Position numbers and translations under genes: made by a program. 64,000 nt of DNA from NCBI RefSeq assembly GCF_004366595.1, contig NZ_SORE01000003.1, positions 1 through 64,000 on the forward strand, read 5' to 3'. Below, piece after piece: positions 16,533 through 26,571 of the stretch (the stretch's first letter is position 1; each line of letters opens with the position of its first letter). The notes under the pieces were generated by a model. That model searched no databases and was not told the origin of the DNA. It saw only the letters and a program-made list of their open reading frames with translations. The DNA comes from Paraburkholderia rhizosphaerae. Its GTDB lineage: Bacteria; Pseudomonadota; Gammaproteobacteria; Burkholderiales; Burkholderiaceae.

Positions 16533-16873
16533 ACCAACGGTCTTTCGCCCAATTGAATGCCGATTGCGGGATTTTCGCGGTGCGCACGAATCGTGACCGC
16601 AGGTCTTCACGTCGCGCAATGCCGCAATTCCGATCACACAGCGCGTGCTGCCAGGCGTTGTTATCAGCACGGTATCAAGCGGCGTACCCGGGCTACGGAT
16701 GCACGGTTCATTGCTGTTGTCCGGCCCCTCCACCCGCTGCCGATACCGACTCTGTCATACGCGTTCACACGAGCGCTTCCGCGCGCGTTTATGCCGCATC
16801 GTCGGTGCAGTTCATCAAACAGCGTAATTAGTGCATGCGCGTCGTGCACGGCACGCAGTCAAATTGACTGTGC

Positions 16874-18253
16874 TTAAAAACCATCGGTCAAGCGCGGCTG
16901 CACATCGGCAAGTGCAATGTCCGCCGATCCTTCCGCCAGATGCACGGTCAGCCGGCGACCCGGTTTTAACGCAGCCGGCGCGCGCAGCGCGCGTCCGCTT
17001 TGCGCATCGAGCAGCGCCGCGTAGCCGCGCTCGAACGTGCGCTGCGGACTCAGCACTTCGAGCCGCGCGGCGAGTGCCGCAATGCGCGCGGCGTCACGTT
17101 CGTGACGTCGCACGAAAGCGCCCTGCAGACGCTCATCGAGCCGAGCCACCGCACTGCGATGCACCGCGACGTCGGGGCACCAGCGCTGCCAGCGCATGCG
17201 CAACAATGCGAAGCGTGCGCGCGCATCGCGCACCGGCCGCGCACCCGCCGACGCGAGCCGCACGCTCAACTGCTGCAAATGCGTGCGTTGGCGCGCGAGC
17301 CGCTCGGCCGGCGACACGAGCCGGCGCGCCAGCCAGTCGAGTTGCTGCGCGCGCCGCTCCATCATCCGGCCGAAGCCGCGCGCGAGCGTCGCGTGCCGGT
17401 GATCGAGATCGCGCAACAGCAGCACGCGCTGCGGGCTCACGAGCTCCGCAGCGCCGGTCGGCGTCGGCGCGCGCACGTCAGCCGCGAAATCGGCAATCGT
17501 GAAGTCGGTTTCGTGACCGACGCCACTCACCACCGGCACAGCGCTTGCGGCAATCGCGCGCGCGAGCACCTCTTCGTTGAACGCCCACAGGTCTTCGATC
17601 GAGCCGCCGCCGCGGCAGACAATCAACACGTCGACTTCACGCCGGCGGTTCGCCGTTTCGACCATCGCCGCGAGCTTTGCGCCAACGCCTGCGCCTTGCA
17701 CCGGCGCGGGATAAACGATCACCGGAACATGCGGCGCGCGGCGTGCAAGCGTGGTCAGCACATCGCGCAGGGCGGCCGCCTGCAGCGATGTAACGATGCC
17801 GACCGCGCGCGGATGGGGCGGCAGCGCGCGCTTGCGCTCGGCGGCAAACAACCCTTCCGCTTCGAGTTGCGCCTTCAGCTTCAGGAACGCTTCGAACAGC
17901 CGCCCCTGACCGGTGCGCCGCACCGCTTCGACGTTCAGTTGCAGTTCGCCGCGCGGCTCGTACATCGTGACGAGCGCACGCACTTCGATGCGATCGCCCT
18001 CGCGCGGCGTGAACTCCGCATATTGCGCACGGCCGCGAAACATTACGCAGCGCATCTGCGCTTGCGCATCCTTGATCGAGAAGTACCAGTGACCGCTCGC
18101 GGCGCGCGTGAAGTTGGACACCTCACCGGACACCCATACGAGTGGAAACGAACGCTCGAGCATCGTGCCGATCGCGCGGTTCAGCGCCGACACGGGTACC
18201 ACGGCATCGGCGCCGCCAGGGATGGATGACGCGAAAGGACTGTCTGAATTCAT
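16874..18253 (-). CDS. xseA: Exodeoxyribonuclease VII large subunit
   Basis: A 459-residue catalytic subunit of ExoVII, which degrades single-stranded DNA to oligonucleotides together with XseB. An N-terminal OB-fold is at about 20-115 (VSELNR-like start, [24 protein letters not shown]-like [12 protein letters not shown]). The catalytic domain is at about 130-330, with [40 protein letters not shown] and [21 protein letters not shown] long coiled coil and a C-terminal RGYALL-like repeat end it ([14 protein letters not shown]). Length is normal for the family. xseB is not in the window. It points away from lpxK, with a 510-bp gap between. Confidence 0.96.
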   Translation of the reverse strand: MNSDSPFASSIPGGADAVVPVSALNRAIGTMLERSFPLVWVSGEVSNFTRAASGHWYFSIKDAQAQMRCVMFRGRAQYAEFTPREGDRIEVRALVTMYEPRGELQLNVEAVRRTGQGRLFEAFLKLKAQLEAEGLFAAERKRALPPHPRAVGIVTSLQAAALRDVLTTLARRAPHVPVIVYPAPVQGAGVGAKLAAMVETANRRREVDVLIVCRGGGSIEDLWAFNEEVLARAIAASAVPVVSGVGHETDFTIADFAADVRAPTPTGAAELVSPQRVLLLRDLDHRHATLARGFGRMMERRAQQLDWLARRLVSPAERLARQRTHLQQLSVRLASAGARPVRDARARFALLRMRWQRWCPDVAVHRSAVARLDERLQGAFVRRHERDAARIAALAARLEVLSPQRTFERGYAALLDAQSGRALRAPAALKPGRRLTVHLAEGSADIALADVQPRLTDGF

Positions 18254-18357
18254 GCGGCGGTCGGATCGATGGTCGAAAGATATGGCCGGACAGACGATAG
18301 ACCGACAGGCCGGCCGCGTCCACCCTTCAGGCGTCCGGGTTAGTCACGTTGTTAAAA

Positions 18358-18543
18358 GTGTCCACATGTCGGGATGCTAAGGAAGAAGGGTCGAAAACGT
18401 CGCTGAAAGCCTAGTAATTTCGATCCATCCATTTGATTTTTATGTGTTTTTTATCTCTTAAATGTATACCTATACCGGCAGGAAGCTTGGGCGGCGGTGC
18501 TTGGCGTTGCATGCGGCGCAGGTTCTCCACAAAGTTATCCACA
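18358..18543 (+). other. Cluster of DnaA-box-like sites next to an AT-rich tract
   Basis: The 510-bp gap between xseA and lpxK contains a perfect DnaA box TTATCCACA at 18535-18543, a one-mismatch copy TTCTCCACA at 18523-18531, and a weaker GTGTCCACA near 18358, all in the same direction. A 45-bp AT-rich tract (about 18430-18475) lies between. This resembles a DnaA-regulated promoter or titration site. Origin function is not claimed, because no dnaA, gyrB, parAB or rep gene is near. Confidence 0.45.
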
Positions 18544-18680
18544 AGCACGCCGTGCGTCGGGACGGTACGCGAAACGTCATCTGGCCTGCTCGATGCTATG
18601 GCCCGTGACTTGCCGCGAGGCGGGTTCGCGCGCTAGAGTGCCAGGTCCCGGCGACCACCGCCCCCCGGAGCACCTTGCCG

Positions 18681-18767
18681 ATGACCACTCCCTTCACCGT
18701 GCCGCGAAGGCCGCGCCTGCCGTCTGTCGGCGTCACCGGCTCGCGCCGTCCGGCCGCGCATCCATGA
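18681..18767 (+). CDS. Possible 28-codon leader ORF overlapping lpxK start (ATGA)
   Basis: ATG at 18681 opens a 28-codon frame ([20 protein letters not shown] and 8 more residues) whose TGA overlaps the lpxK ATG as ATGA. A GGAG lies 11 bp before the ATG. It could couple translation into lpxK or be a decayed end of an upstream gene. The peptide is basic and Pro-rich with no known motif. Low confidence that it is a gene. Confidence 0.25.
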   Translation: MTTPFTVPRRPRLPSVGVTGSRRPAAHP

Positions 18768-19780
18768 AGGATCTGCTCGCTCGCATCGAAGCGTATGTCG
18801 CACGCGAATGGCAGCGGCGCGGCCCGTTCGCCTGGGCGCTGTCGCCGCTTGCCTGCGTGTTCGGCGTCATCGCGGCGGCGCGGCGCGGCGCGTACGCAGC
18901 GGGTTGGCTCGAGCGAATCCGGCTCGGCGTGCCGATCGTCGTGGTCGGCAACGTGACGGTCGGGGGCACAGGCAAAACGCCGACGGTTATCGCGCTCGTC
19001 GAAGCGCTGCGTGCGGCGGGCTTCACGCCCGGCGTGGTGTCGCGCGGTTATGGCGCGCGCGTGAAAACGCCGACGCCTGTCACGGCCGCTTCGTCAGCGC
19101 TGCAAGCCGGCGATGAGCCGCTGCTGATCGCGCGCCGCACCGGCGTGCCGGTGTGGGTCTGCCCGGATCGCGTCGCCGCCGCGCGCGCACTGTGCGCCGC
19201 GCACCGCGACGTCGACGTGATCGTCAGTGACGATGGCCTGCAGCACTATCGTCTTGCGCGCGACGTCGAGCTCGTCGTGTTCGATCACCGGCTGGGCGGC
19301 AACGGCTTTCTGCTGCCGGCGGGGCCGCTGCGCGAACCGCTCTCGCGCCGTCGCGATGCGACGCTCGTCAACAGCCCGTATGAACGCATGCTGCCGCCAT
19401 GGCCGAACACCTACGCGCTGCAACTGACGCCCGGCGACGCGTGGCATCTGGACAATCCGCATCTGCGCCGGCCGCTTGCGCAGTTCACCGGGGTGAGGGT
19501 GCTCGCGGCGGCGGGTATCGGCGCACCCGAGCGCTTCTTCGCGACGCTGCGCGCCGCCGGCATCGCCCCCGATACCCGTCCGCTGCCGGACCATTACGCA
19601 TTCGCCGCGAACCCGTTCGCAGATGCGCAAGCCGATGCGATCCTGATCACCGAAAAGGATGCGGTAAAATTGGGCGCTTGGCGCGATGCGCGTATCTGGG
19701 TCGTTCCGGTCGAAGCCGCGCTCGATCATCGCCTTATCGAATCCGTTGTGGAGAAACTCCGTGGACGCCCGTCTGCTTGA
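18764..19780 (+). CDS. lpxK: Tetraacyldisaccharide 4'-kinase
   Basis: A 338-residue membrane-associated kinase that phosphorylates the 4' position of the lipid A disaccharide precursor (Raetz pathway). A hydrophobic N-terminal helix (about 22-40) anchors it. The P-loop is [13 protein letters not shown] (62-74). [28 protein letters not shown] and the conserved [20 protein letters not shown] follow. Its start overlaps a possible 28-codon ORF. It overlaps the trm112 gene by 20 bp, so the block lpxK-trm112-kdsB is one operon. exbB and exbD, which I would expect upstream in this family, are missing. Confidence 0.96.
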   Translation: MKDLLARIEAYVAREWQRRGPFAWALSPLACVFGVIAAARRGAYAAGWLERIRLGVPIVVVGNVTVGGTGKTPTVIALVEALRAAGFTPGVVSRGYGARVKTPTPVTAASSALQAGDEPLLIARRTGVPVWVCPDRVAAARALCAAHRDVDVIVSDDGLQHYRLARDVELVVFDHRLGGNGFLLPAGPLREPLSRRRDATLVNSPYERMLPPWPNTYALQLTPGDAWHLDNPHLRRPLAQFTGVRVLAAAGIGAPERFFATLRAAGIAPDTRPLPDHYAFAANPFADAQADAILITEKDAVKLGAWRDARIWVVPVEAALDHRLIESVVEKLRGRPSA

Positions 19781-19964
19781 AATCCTCGTCTGCCCGATCT
19801 GCAAGGGCCCGCTCAGCTACGATCGTTCCGCGCAGGAGCTCATCTGCAACGCAGACAAGCTCGCTTACCCGATTCGCGACGGCATCCCGGTGATGCTGGT
19901 CGACGAAGCGAGGCAGACGGTCGAAGGCACGCCGGTCGATCTGAACCCGGGGTCGGTCGCGTGA
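19761..19964 (+). CDS. Trm112 family protein (UPF0434, YcaR-like)
   Basis: A 67-residue zinc-ribbon-like protein. It starts [20 protein letters not shown] with Cys11 and Cys14, and ends with [15 protein letters not shown], the conserved family tail. Eukaryotic Trm112 activates methyltransferases; the bacterial short forms have unclear roles. A GTG start at 19761 is chosen, preceded by GGAGAAAC. It begins inside the last 20 bp of lpxK and its TGA overlaps the kdsB GTG, which implies translational coupling across all three genes. Confidence 0.93.
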   Translation: MDARLLEILVCPICKGPLSYDRSAQELICNADKLAYPIRDGIPVMLVDEARQTVEGTPVDLNPGSVA

Positions 19965-20779
19965 GCGGTTCGACTTCCCCTGCCCCGTCCTTTATCGCCG
20001 TCGTCCCGGCCCGCCTCGCCTCCACCCGCTTACCGAACAAACCGCTTGCCGATCTCGGCGGCAAGCCGATGGTCATTCGTGTCGCCGAACGCGCGCGCGA
20101 GTCGGGCGCGCAGCAGGTGCTGATCGCCACCGACGCGCAAGCGGTCCTCGACGCCGCGCGCGAACATGGCATCGACGCGATGCTTACGCGCGCCGATCAT
20201 CCGTCGGGCACCGACCGGCTAGCCGAAGTCGCAGCACAGCACGGCTGGAGCGATGACACGATCGTCGTCAACGTGCAGGGCGATGAACCGCTGATCGATC
20301 CGGCATTGGTGCGCGGCGTAGCGTCGCACCTCGCGTCGAACGACGGATGCGCGATCGCGACCGCCGCGCACCCGATTACCGATCCCGCGGAAGTGTTCAA
20401 TCCGAACGTCGTCAAGGTCGTGCTCGACGCGCGCGGCATCGCCATGTACTTTTCGCGTGCACCGATTCCCTGGGCACGAGATGCATGGCAGCCGCTGTCG
20501 TCAGCGCAGTTGCCAGATCTGGCGGCGCTGCCCCCACCGCCCGCGAGCGCGACCGTCTACCGGCATATCGGTCTCTACGCGTACCGTGCGAAGTTTCTGC
20601 GCGCGTATCCGTCCCTGACCCTGTCGCCGATCGAACAGACCGAAGCGCTCGAGCAGCTGCGGGCGATGTGGCATGGCGACCGCATCGCCGTACTCGTCAC
20701 GTCGGACACCCCGCCGCCGGGCGTCGACACGCCCGCAGACCTGGCGCGCGTGCGGGCGTTATTCGGGTCGTCCGCGTAA
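19961..20779 (+). CDS. kdsB: 3-deoxy-manno-octulosonate cytidylyltransferase
   Basis: A 272-residue cytosolic enzyme that activates Kdo with CTP to CMP-Kdo for the LPS inner core. Signature motifs: [20 protein letters not shown] at the nucleotide site, the Asp in [34 protein letters not shown], and [12 protein letters not shown] with [13 protein letters not shown] near the end. Length is slightly above the E. coli enzyme's. It starts at GTG within the trm112 stop (4-bp overlap). A 249-bp gap separates it from adk. Confidence 0.96.
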   Translation: MSGSTSPAPSFIAVVPARLASTRLPNKPLADLGGKPMVIRVAERARESGAQQVLIATDAQAVLDAAREHGIDAMLTRADHPSGTDRLAEVAAQHGWSDDTIVVNVQGDEPLIDPALVRGVASHLASNDGCAIATAAHPITDPAEVFNPNVVKVVLDARGIAMYFSRAPIPWARDAWQPLSSAQLPDLAALPPPPASATVYRHIGLYAYRAKFLRAYPSLTLSPIEQTEALEQLRAMWHGDRIAVLVTSDTPPPGVDTPADLARVRALFGSSA

Positions 20780-21028
20780 CACCCATGGCATAATCGGACG
20801 GCTAGCGAACCATCCGGCAAGGTCGTTCGTAAAATATCGCCCCGCTTGTCCACTCGTTGTGCAGTCCACCTTGCATGCTGCGGCGCCGTCGCGATTGATT
20901 GCGCGGCACGACGCATCGCTGATCGCTGCCTTCGCGTGGCCGACGCGGCCGACAAGACGAAGCAGCGTGATGTGCGGGGATCCGCGCCCGCGCAGAACAG
21001 AATTTACATAGAGATCTGGAGATATCAC

Positions 21029-21694
21029 ATGCGTTTGATCCTGTTGGGCGCGCCCGGAGCGGGCAAGGGCACCCAGGCAAACTTCATCAAGGACAGGTTC
21101 GGTATTCCGCAGATTTCGACGGGCGATATGCTGCGCGCCGCGGTCAAGGCCGGCACACCGCTCGGCATCGAAGCGAAGCGTTATATGGATGCCGGCGAAC
21201 TGGTCACGGACGAGTTGATCATCAACCTGGTGAAGGAGCGCCTGCTCGCGCCGGACTGCAAGAACGGCTATCTGTTCGACGGCTTTCCGCGCACGCTGCC
21301 ACAAGCCGAAGCGATGAAGCAGGCCGGCGTCGCGATCGACTACGTGCTCGAGATCGACGTGCCGTTCGACGAGATCATCACGCGCATGAGCGGGCGCCGC
21401 GTGCACGCACAGTCGGGCCGCACGTATCACGTGAAGTTCAATCCGCCGAAAAACGACGGCCTCGACGACGTGACCGGCGAGCCGCTAATCCAGCGCGACG
21501 ACGACAAGGAAGAAACCGTGCGCAAACGTCTGGATGTCTACGTCGCGCAAACGAAGCCGCTGGTCGATTACTACCAGGGCTGGGCGCAGAAAGGCGATCC
21601 GTCCACCTCGCTGAAAGCGCCGCAGTATCGGCGTATCTCGGGGCTCGGCAGTGTCGATGAAATTCGCACGCGAGTGTTCGACGCGTTGAAGTAA
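21029..21694 (+). CDS. adk: Adenylate kinase
   Basis: A 221-residue long-form adenylate kinase (ATP + AMP to 2 ADP). The P-loop is GAPGAGKGT (7-15), followed by [10 protein letters not shown] and the AMP site [12 protein letters not shown]. The lid (about 122-159) is [20 protein letters not shown] with no Cys, so it is the non-zinc type. The start has GGAGA a few bases before. A clear terminator follows the stop. The order kdsB-adk is typical for Burkholderia. Confidence 0.97.
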   Translation: MRLILLGAPGAGKGTQANFIKDRFGIPQISTGDMLRAAVKAGTPLGIEAKRYMDAGELVTDELIINLVKERLLAPDCKNGYLFDGFPRTLPQAEAMKQAGVAIDYVLEIDVPFDEIITRMSGRRVHAQSGRTYHVKFNPPKNDGLDDVTGEPLIQRDDDKEETVRKRLDVYVAQTKPLVDYYQGWAQKGDPSTSLKAPQYRRISGLGSVDEIRTRVFDALK

Positions 21695-21723
21695 GCGCGA
21701 CCGGCTGCGCGCAGTTTCACAAG

Positions 21724-21750
21724 AACCGCCCCACTGTGGGCGGTTTTTTA
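21724..21750 (+). terminator. Rho-independent terminator of adk
   Basis: AACCGCCC-CACTGT-GGGCGGTT with a run of Ts, 29 bp after the adk stop. Confidence 0.9.
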
Positions 21751-21953
21751 TTGGCGTTCGCCGGCACGTGCTACGTTCGATTTGCTCAGCGATCCCAATC
21801 ATCTTCGCGTGACCCTGGTCGCAGTGTCGTGCACTTTCCGTGCGACTGCAATCCGCCGCCCGCGTGCGTCAATCTCACCGCGCGCACCCGCTACAATCGT
21901 CGCTGGACACGAACCCGCCGCGCCGGCCGCGGCAACCCGGCCAAGGAGCATTC

Positions 21954-22712
21954 ATGGATATCCACGACAATGTATTTCTGATCACCGGTGGCGCTTCGGG
22001 CCTCGGCGCGGCCACCGCGCGCCTGTTCGCCGAACACGGCGGCAAGGTCGTGCTCGCCGATCTGAACGAAGAGGCCGGCGTCCAGCTTGCGAACGAGCTT
22101 CGAGGTGTGTTCGTCAAATGCGACGTCACCCGCGAAGACGACGCGACTCGGGCAGTCGACGCCGCGGTGAAGCTCGGCGCGCTGCGCGGGCTGATCAACT
22201 GCGCGGGCGTCGCACCGGCGATGAAAACGGTCGGCAAGGACGGTCCGCATTCGCTTGATGCGTTTTCCAGGACCATCGCGATCAACCTGGTCGGCACGTT
22301 CAATATGATCCGGCTCGCCGCCGCCGCAATGGCGAAGCTCGCACCGAATGCGGGCGGCGAGCGAGGGGTGATCGTCAATACCGCGTCGGTCGCGGCTTTT
22401 GACGGGCAAATCGGCCAGGCCGCGTATGCGGCATCGAAGGCCGGGGTCGCCGGCATGACGCTGCCGGTCGCACGCGATCTGTCGCGCAACGGCATCCGCG
22501 TGATGACGATCGCGCCGGGCATCTTCGAAACGCCGATGCTGCTCGGTATGCCGCAGGAAGTGCAGGACTCGCTCGGCGCGATGGTGCCGTTCCCGCCGCG
22601 TCTGGGCAAGCCGATCGAATACGCGATGCTCGCGAAGCAGATTTTCGACAATCCGATGCTGAACGGCGAAGTGATCCGCCTCGATGGTGCGATCCGCATG
22701 CAACCGAAGTAA
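21954..22712 (+). CDS. SDR-family 3-hydroxyacyl-CoA dehydrogenase (type II, HSD10-like)
   Basis: A 252-residue classical short-chain dehydrogenase. The NAD site is [20 protein letters not shown] (9-28), with an acidic residue (VLADLNEE) after strand 2 favouring NAD. The catalytic Ser145-Tyr158-Lys162 are in NTASVAAFD and [46 protein letters not shown] and [12 protein letters not shown] are hallmarks of the HSD10/type II 3-hydroxyacyl-CoA dehydrogenase group, acting in fatty-acid or branched-chain breakdown. AAGGAGC precedes the ATG. It stands alone between two terminators, so it is probably monocistronic. Confidence 0.9.
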   Translation: MDIHDNVFLITGGASGLGAATARLFAEHGGKVVLADLNEEAGVQLANELRGVFVKCDVTREDDATRAVDAAVKLGALRGLINCAGVAPAMKTVGKDGPHSLDAFSRTIAINLVGTFNMIRLAAAAMAKLAPNAGGERGVIVNTASVAAFDGQIGQAAYAASKAGVAGMTLPVARDLSRNGIRVMTIAPGIFETPMLLGMPQEVQDSLGAMVPFPPRLGKPIEYAMLAKQIFDNPMLNGEVIRLDGAIRMQPK

Positions 22713-22748
22713 CGGTTTGATGGTTTGACGCTATCCGGCGCTGGATTG

Positions 22749-22799
22749 AAAAAAGCCTGTGACGGACGAGGTCTTTCACCTCGCCCGTCACAGGCTTTC
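22749..22799. terminator. Strong bidirectional terminator between SDR gene and SirB1 gene
   Basis: AAAGCCTGTGACGG and CCGTCACAGGCTTT pair over 14 bp; the inner CGAGGT and ACCTCG add a second stem with one mismatch in between, around a CTTTC loop. A/T runs flank both sides, so it can serve both converging genes. Confidence 0.9.
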
Positions 22800-22888
22800 T
22801 CGATTGCGCGTATTGGTGTTCCGGTGTTCTCGGGTTTTCGCGTAACGGAAAACGCGGCACCAAGCCAAGGCCGCGCGACATACGTCGA

Positions 22889-23731
22889 TCAGTCGCGATC
22901 GTTATGCTGCGTGCGCTGACGAATTTCGAGCAATTGCGATTCGACCACCATCGCATCTTCCGCGTCGGGGCGGTCGCCCAGATAGCGCTCGAGGTCTTCG
23001 AGCGCAGGCCGCAGATAATCGAGCCGCGCATACGCGAAGCCGCGGTCGCGCACTTCCTCGATACTCTCCGGCAGCAAAATGACCAGCCGTTGCTGCACCG
23101 CGAGCAAGCGCTGCCAGCGTTCGGTTTGCAGGTAGGTCGCCTTCAGGTTACGCAGCATCCGCGAGATGATTTCGCGACGCGTGGCCGGCTGCAACAACAT
23201 CCGCAGCGCACGGCCGACCGAATCCCCCGCCTTCGCGACATACGGCTCGAGCATATCGACCATTTCAGACTCGGACAGCGAATGGCCGCTCGTCGGATCG
23301 AGCATCACATCGCCTTCCGGAGTCGTGACGCGCAACAGGAAATGTCCGGGAAACGATACGCCGCGCACCGGAATGTCGACTTGACTGGCGATTTCGAGGT
23401 ACAGCACCGCAAGCGAGATCGGTATGCCGCGTCGTCTTTTGAGCACGACATTCAGATGGCTGTTGTCCGGGTCGTAGTAGTCGTTGACGTTGGCTGCAAA
23501 TCCGAGTTCGCGAAAGAAGTACCGGTTCAGGATGCCGACCTTCTGTTTGACGTCCGCATCGTCGGGCATACGCCGCTGCAGCCGCACGACCAGTTCGTCG
23601 ATTTCCGCGAGCGTGCCCTGCAGATCGAGATCCGGGTAAGCGTCCTGCGCAAGCGAAAGCGCCGCTTCGGTCAGCGGAAGGCTTTCATCCTCGGCGACAA
23701 GCGTGCTGAAATAATCGAGAACCCGCGTCAT
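22889..23731 (-). CDS. SirB1 family protein (transglutaminase-like with TPR tail)
   Basis: A 280-residue protein of the SirB1/COG2912 family. Residues about 30-185 form a transglutaminase-like domain with VNDYYDPDNSHLNVVLKRRR, GIPISLAVLYLEIASQVDIP, VSFPGHFLLRV and MLDPTSGHSLS. The usual catalytic Cys position reads as Ser in ISLAVLY, as is common in the family. The C-terminal part (about 200-270) has TPR-like helices (YLQTERWQRLLAVQQRLVIL, then DRGFAYARLDYLRPALEDLE). Biochemical role unknown. It lies 5 bp after murJ on the same strand, so the two are cotranscribed. Confidence 0.92.
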   Translation of the reverse strand: MTRVLDYFSTLVAEDESLPLTEAALSLAQDAYPDLDLQGTLAEIDELVVRLQRRMPDDADVKQKVGILNRYFFRELGFAANVNDYYDPDNSHLNVVLKRRRGIPISLAVLYLEIASQVDIPVRGVSFPGHFLLRVTTPEGDVMLDPTSGHSLSESEMVDMLEPYVAKAGDSVGRALRMLLQPATRREIISRMLRNLKATYLQTERWQRLLAVQQRLVILLPESIEEVRDRGFAYARLDYLRPALEDLERYLGDRPDAEDAMVVESQLLEIRQRTQHNDRD

Positions 23732-23736
23732 CGTGA

Positions 23737-25287
23737 TCACTTCACTCGCCTTTTGAAATACGCGTATTTGAAGCCCATCAGCCACAGCATACCGAAATAT
23801 AGCGCGGCAAACAGGACGAGGCACGCGCCGAGCAGCACGATTCGCGTAAGCGGCTGCGCGTGCATGCCGATCCAGTCAAAGCTCGTGGCCAGCCACCGCA
23901 TCACGCCCGCCAGCACGAGGCACGCGCCGAGCAATTGGACGAAAAAGCGCATCCACCCCGCGGATGGCGTATAGATGCCGCGCCGCCGCAAGCCGATAAA
24001 CAGCAGCAATGCGTTCATGCAAGCGCCGAGCCCGACCGACAACGTGAGCCCGGCATGCGCAAAGATCGGCACGAAAAAGTAGTTGCACACCTGAGTGAAG
24101 ATCAGCACGCCGACACCGATCTTCACCGGTGTCTTGATGTCCTGCTTCGCGTAGAAGCCCGGCGCGAGAATCTTGATCAGAATCAGCCCGACCAGTCCGA
24201 CGCCGTAAGCGGCGAGCGCGCGTCCGACCATCACGACCGCGTGGCCGTCGAATTTGCCGTAGTGAAAGAGTGTCGCGGTGAGCGGCTCGGCAAAAAAGAA
24301 TAACGCAATCGCGCTGGGCGCCGCGAGCAGGAACGTGACGCGCAGCCCCCAGTCGAGCAGCGAAGAATACTCGTGGGTGTCCGCATCGACGTGCGCTTTC
24401 GACAGACTCGGCAGCAGAATCGTGCCTAGCGCGACACCAAGCAGCGCGGTCGGGAATTCCATCAGCCGGTCCGCATAGTTGATCCACGACACCGCGCCCG
24501 TGCCGATGTGCGACGCGATATTTGTGTTGATGATCAGGCTGATCTGCGCAACCGACACCGCGAACATCGCCGGCACCATCTTCGACAGCACGCGCTTTAC
24601 ACCTCGATGCGCGAGCGCGCGCAACGGATTGAGCCCGATGCGCGGCGACATGTCGATTTTTTTCAGCACCGGCAGCTGCACGATGAACTGAAGAACGCCA
24701 CCGGCGATGACCGCCCACGCGAGCGCATAGATCGGCGTGCGCAGATGCGGCGCGATAAACACCGCGGCGAAGATGAACGACAGATTGAGCAGTACCGGCG
24801 CGAACGCGGGCATCGAGAAATGCTTGTACGTGTTGAGCACACTCGACGCAAGCGACGTCAGCGAGATGAACACAATGTACGGAAACATGATTCGCGTCAT
24901 CGTGACGGCGAGCGGGAACGCGTTGCCGTCGGTACGCAACCCCGACGCGACGACCAGCACAACCCACGACGCGAGCGCCACGCCGAACAACGACATGATC
25001 GCCAGCACCCAAGCGAGCACCGTCGATGTCGCATCGACCAGTGCCTTGGTCGCGTCGTGGCCTTGCTGGTTCTTGAACTCGGCGAGGATCGGCACGAATG
25101 CCTGGGAGAACGCGCCTTCGGCGGAAATGCGGCGCAGCAGGTTCGGAATGCGGAACGCGACGTAGAACGCGTCGGTATATTGGCTGGCACCGAACGCACG
25201 GGCGATCAGCGTCTCGCGGGCCAGTCCGGTCACGCGGGACAGCAGCGTGAAGCCGCTGACCGTCAACAGGGCTCGGAATAGATTCAT
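23737..25287 (-). CDS. murJ: Lipid II flippase MurJ
   Basis: A 516-residue polytopic inner-membrane protein (about 14 helices) of the MOP superfamily that flips lipid II for peptidoglycan synthesis. It opens [20 protein letters not shown], then [20 protein letters not shown], and has the family's charged residues, including Arg in [20 protein letters not shown], and [20 protein letters not shown]. Length is typical. It is divergent from rpsT across a 388-bp gap and followed directly by the SirB1 gene. Essential gene in most relatives. Confidence 0.97.
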   Translation of the reverse strand: MNLFRALLTVSGFTLLSRVTGLARETLIARAFGASQYTDAFYVAFRIPNLLRRISAEGAFSQAFVPILAEFKNQQGHDATKALVDATSTVLAWVLAIMSLFGVALASWVVLVVASGLRTDGNAFPLAVTMTRIMFPYIVFISLTSLASSVLNTYKHFSMPAFAPVLLNLSFIFAAVFIAPHLRTPIYALAWAVIAGGVLQFIVQLPVLKKIDMSPRIGLNPLRALAHRGVKRVLSKMVPAMFAVSVAQISLIINTNIASHIGTGAVSWINYADRLMEFPTALLGVALGTILLPSLSKAHVDADTHEYSSLLDWGLRVTFLLAAPSAIALFFFAEPLTATLFHYGKFDGHAVVMVGRALAAYGVGLVGLILIKILAPGFYAKQDIKTPVKIGVGVLIFTQVCNYFFVPIFAHAGLTLSVGLGACMNALLLFIGLRRRGIYTPSAGWMRFFVQLLGACLVLAGVMRWLATSFDWIGMHAQPLTRIVLLGACLVLFAALYFGMLWLMGFKYAYFKRRVK

Positions 25288-25444
25288 GGGGCGCTTATTA
25301 TACGGGTCCGTCCAGGGCGCAAGAGCGTGTCAAAACGCGATTCGGACCCGTCCGCGCGCAAGACGTTCGCGATGGCGGCCGGAATTTTATGCAGCCCGGA
25401 TGGGCGCCGCCGCCTGCGGCGGACGGCGCGGGAGTCGTCGCAGC

Positions 25445-25474
25445 TTGTCATCCGCATGTTTTTATTGCTATAAT
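25445..25474 (+). promoter_or_regulatory. rpsT promoter and long leader
   Basis: TTGTCA (25445-25450), an 18-bp spacer and a perfect TATAAT (25469-25474) point to rpsT. Transcription would begin near 25481, leaving a leader of about 195 nt before the ATG. The murJ promoter must share the same 388-bp gap, which otherwise holds no gene. Confidence 0.75.
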
Positions 25475-25675
25475 CGACCGTTTCGAAGCTTACTCGGCTT
25501 GTTATCCCTTCCCGGGCGAGTTTCACCCCATTGTCGTAACCTTGAATTTGATCACGCGCTCGCGGGCAATCGCTTCCGCGAGTTGAAATCCAGAAGCAGC
25601 GCCGGGTTTTTCCCATCGGCCATCCGTCGAACGGGCCGGCACTGGATACAGGAACAGGATAAGGAACCAACCGTC

Positions 25676-25954
25676 ATGGCTAACACCAAACAAGCACGCA
25701 AGCGCGCCCGTCAGGCTGCCAAGGCCAACTCGCACAACTCGGCGCTGCGCTCGAAGTTCCGCACGGCAATCAAGGCCGTCCGCAAGGCAATCGATTCCGG
25801 CGACGCAGCAAAGGCTGCTGAAGTGCTCCGCGCATCGTCGAAGACGCTCGACATCATTGCCGACAAGAAGATCGTTCACAAGAACAAGGCCGCTCGGCAT
25901 AAGAGCCGCCTCGCTGCAGCCGTCAAGGGCCTGCAAGCGCCCGCAGCACAGTAA
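25676..25954 (+). CDS. rpsT: 30S ribosomal protein S20
   Basis: A 92-residue basic ribosomal protein that binds 16S rRNA early in 30S assembly. It starts [20 protein letters not shown] and has the family's helical middle ([18 protein letters not shown]) and [26 protein letters not shown] precedes the ATG. A consensus promoter and a long leader lie upstream, consistent with the translational autoregulation known for E. coli rpsT. Two hairpins follow, the second a terminator. Confidence 0.98.
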   Translation: MANTKQARKRARQAAKANSHNSALRSKFRTAIKAVRKAIDSGDAAKAAEVLRASSKTLDIIADKKIVHKNKAARHKSRLAAAVKGLQAPAAQ

Positions 25955-25968
25955 ATTCGAAAGTCCTT

Positions 25969-25989
25969 GCAGCCCGCAACGCGGGTTGC
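25969..25989 (+). terminator. Hairpin just after rpsT
   Basis: GCAGCCCGC-AAC-GCGGGTTGC forms a 9-bp stem with one G-U pair, 15 bp past the rpsT stop. It lacks a full T-run, so it is more likely an RNA-stabilising 3' hairpin upstream of the true terminator. Confidence 0.5.
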
Positions 25990-26012
25990 TTCCTGTTTCC
26001 GCTGCTACATGA

Positions 26013-26036
26013 AGGCCCGCTTTGGCGGGCTTTTTT
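26013..26036 (+). terminator. Rho-independent terminator of rpsT
   Basis: GCCCGC-TTTG-GCGGGC followed by TTTTTT. Confidence 0.93.
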
Positions 26037-26115
26037 GTTGGCGAGTTTGTGTGTTGCCAAGTCCGCGCTCGTGAATCGACAACACCGTTGGCCCACACGC
26101 GAAAACGCGAAGCAC

Positions 26116-26138
26116 AAAAAAACCCGCCAACGCGGGTT
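26116..26138 (-). terminator. Rho-independent terminator of the DUF3579 gene
   Basis: On the minus strand, AACCCGC-GTTG-GCGGGTT runs into a string of Ts, about 100 bp past the DUF3579 stop. Confidence 0.85.
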
Positions 26139-26235
26139 CGTGTCTGATCAATCGGCTGATTGAGGCCCTCACAGCACCGCAGGCCACGTGCGAACGCGGC
26201 GTGCACAAGTCAGTATCACGCTATTTGCTGCTCCG

Positions 26236-26571
26236 TCAGGACGTTCTGCCCTGCTGCGTACCGTGATGCGGCGGCAGTTCGCACGCTTCGGTGACAACGA
26301 GGTCGTTGTCTTTCGCGAAGTTCATCACGAAGTCAAATGCCATCGGCTCGATGTCGCGCAACCGGGAGTCGAGGATCACGCACTTCAGGTCGCCGAGAAT
26401 GGTAGGCCGCACGTACAACGAGTACTGCAGGCGCGCATTCGGCCCCCTCGCCCCCGGACCGAAACCCGACATCACGCCCGCAAGACGCTCCGACCAGTCG
26501 CTCGGCCGAAACTTTTTTCCCTTGCTGGTGACGCCTTGGATGAAGAACTCGGTTGGGGGTGTGTCGACCAT
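26236..26571 (-). CDS. DUF3579 domain-containing protein
   Basis: A 111-residue protein of the betaproteobacterial DUF3579 family. Visible features are EFFIQGVTSKGKKFRPSDWS, ERLAGVMSGFGPG, YSLYVRPTILGDLKCVILD, and LRDIEPMAFDFVMNFAKDND. No signal or membrane segment is seen. Function unknown. Its place between rpsT and argF is conserved in Burkholderia as far as I know. The last 12 residues are His/Gln-rich and variable. Confidence 0.9.
   Translation of the reverse strand: MVDTPPTEFFIQGVTSKGKKFRPSDWSERLAGVMSGFGPGARGPNARLQYSLYVRPTILGDLKCVILDSRLRDIEPMAFDFVMNFAKDNDLVVTEACELPPHHGTQQGRTS

Noticed and set aside
18430..18543. Replication origin (oriC) at the DnaA-box cluster
   Set aside because: Only one perfect box, no dnaA/dnaN/gyrB or parAB/rep genes nearby. 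Reported only as DnaA-related sites.
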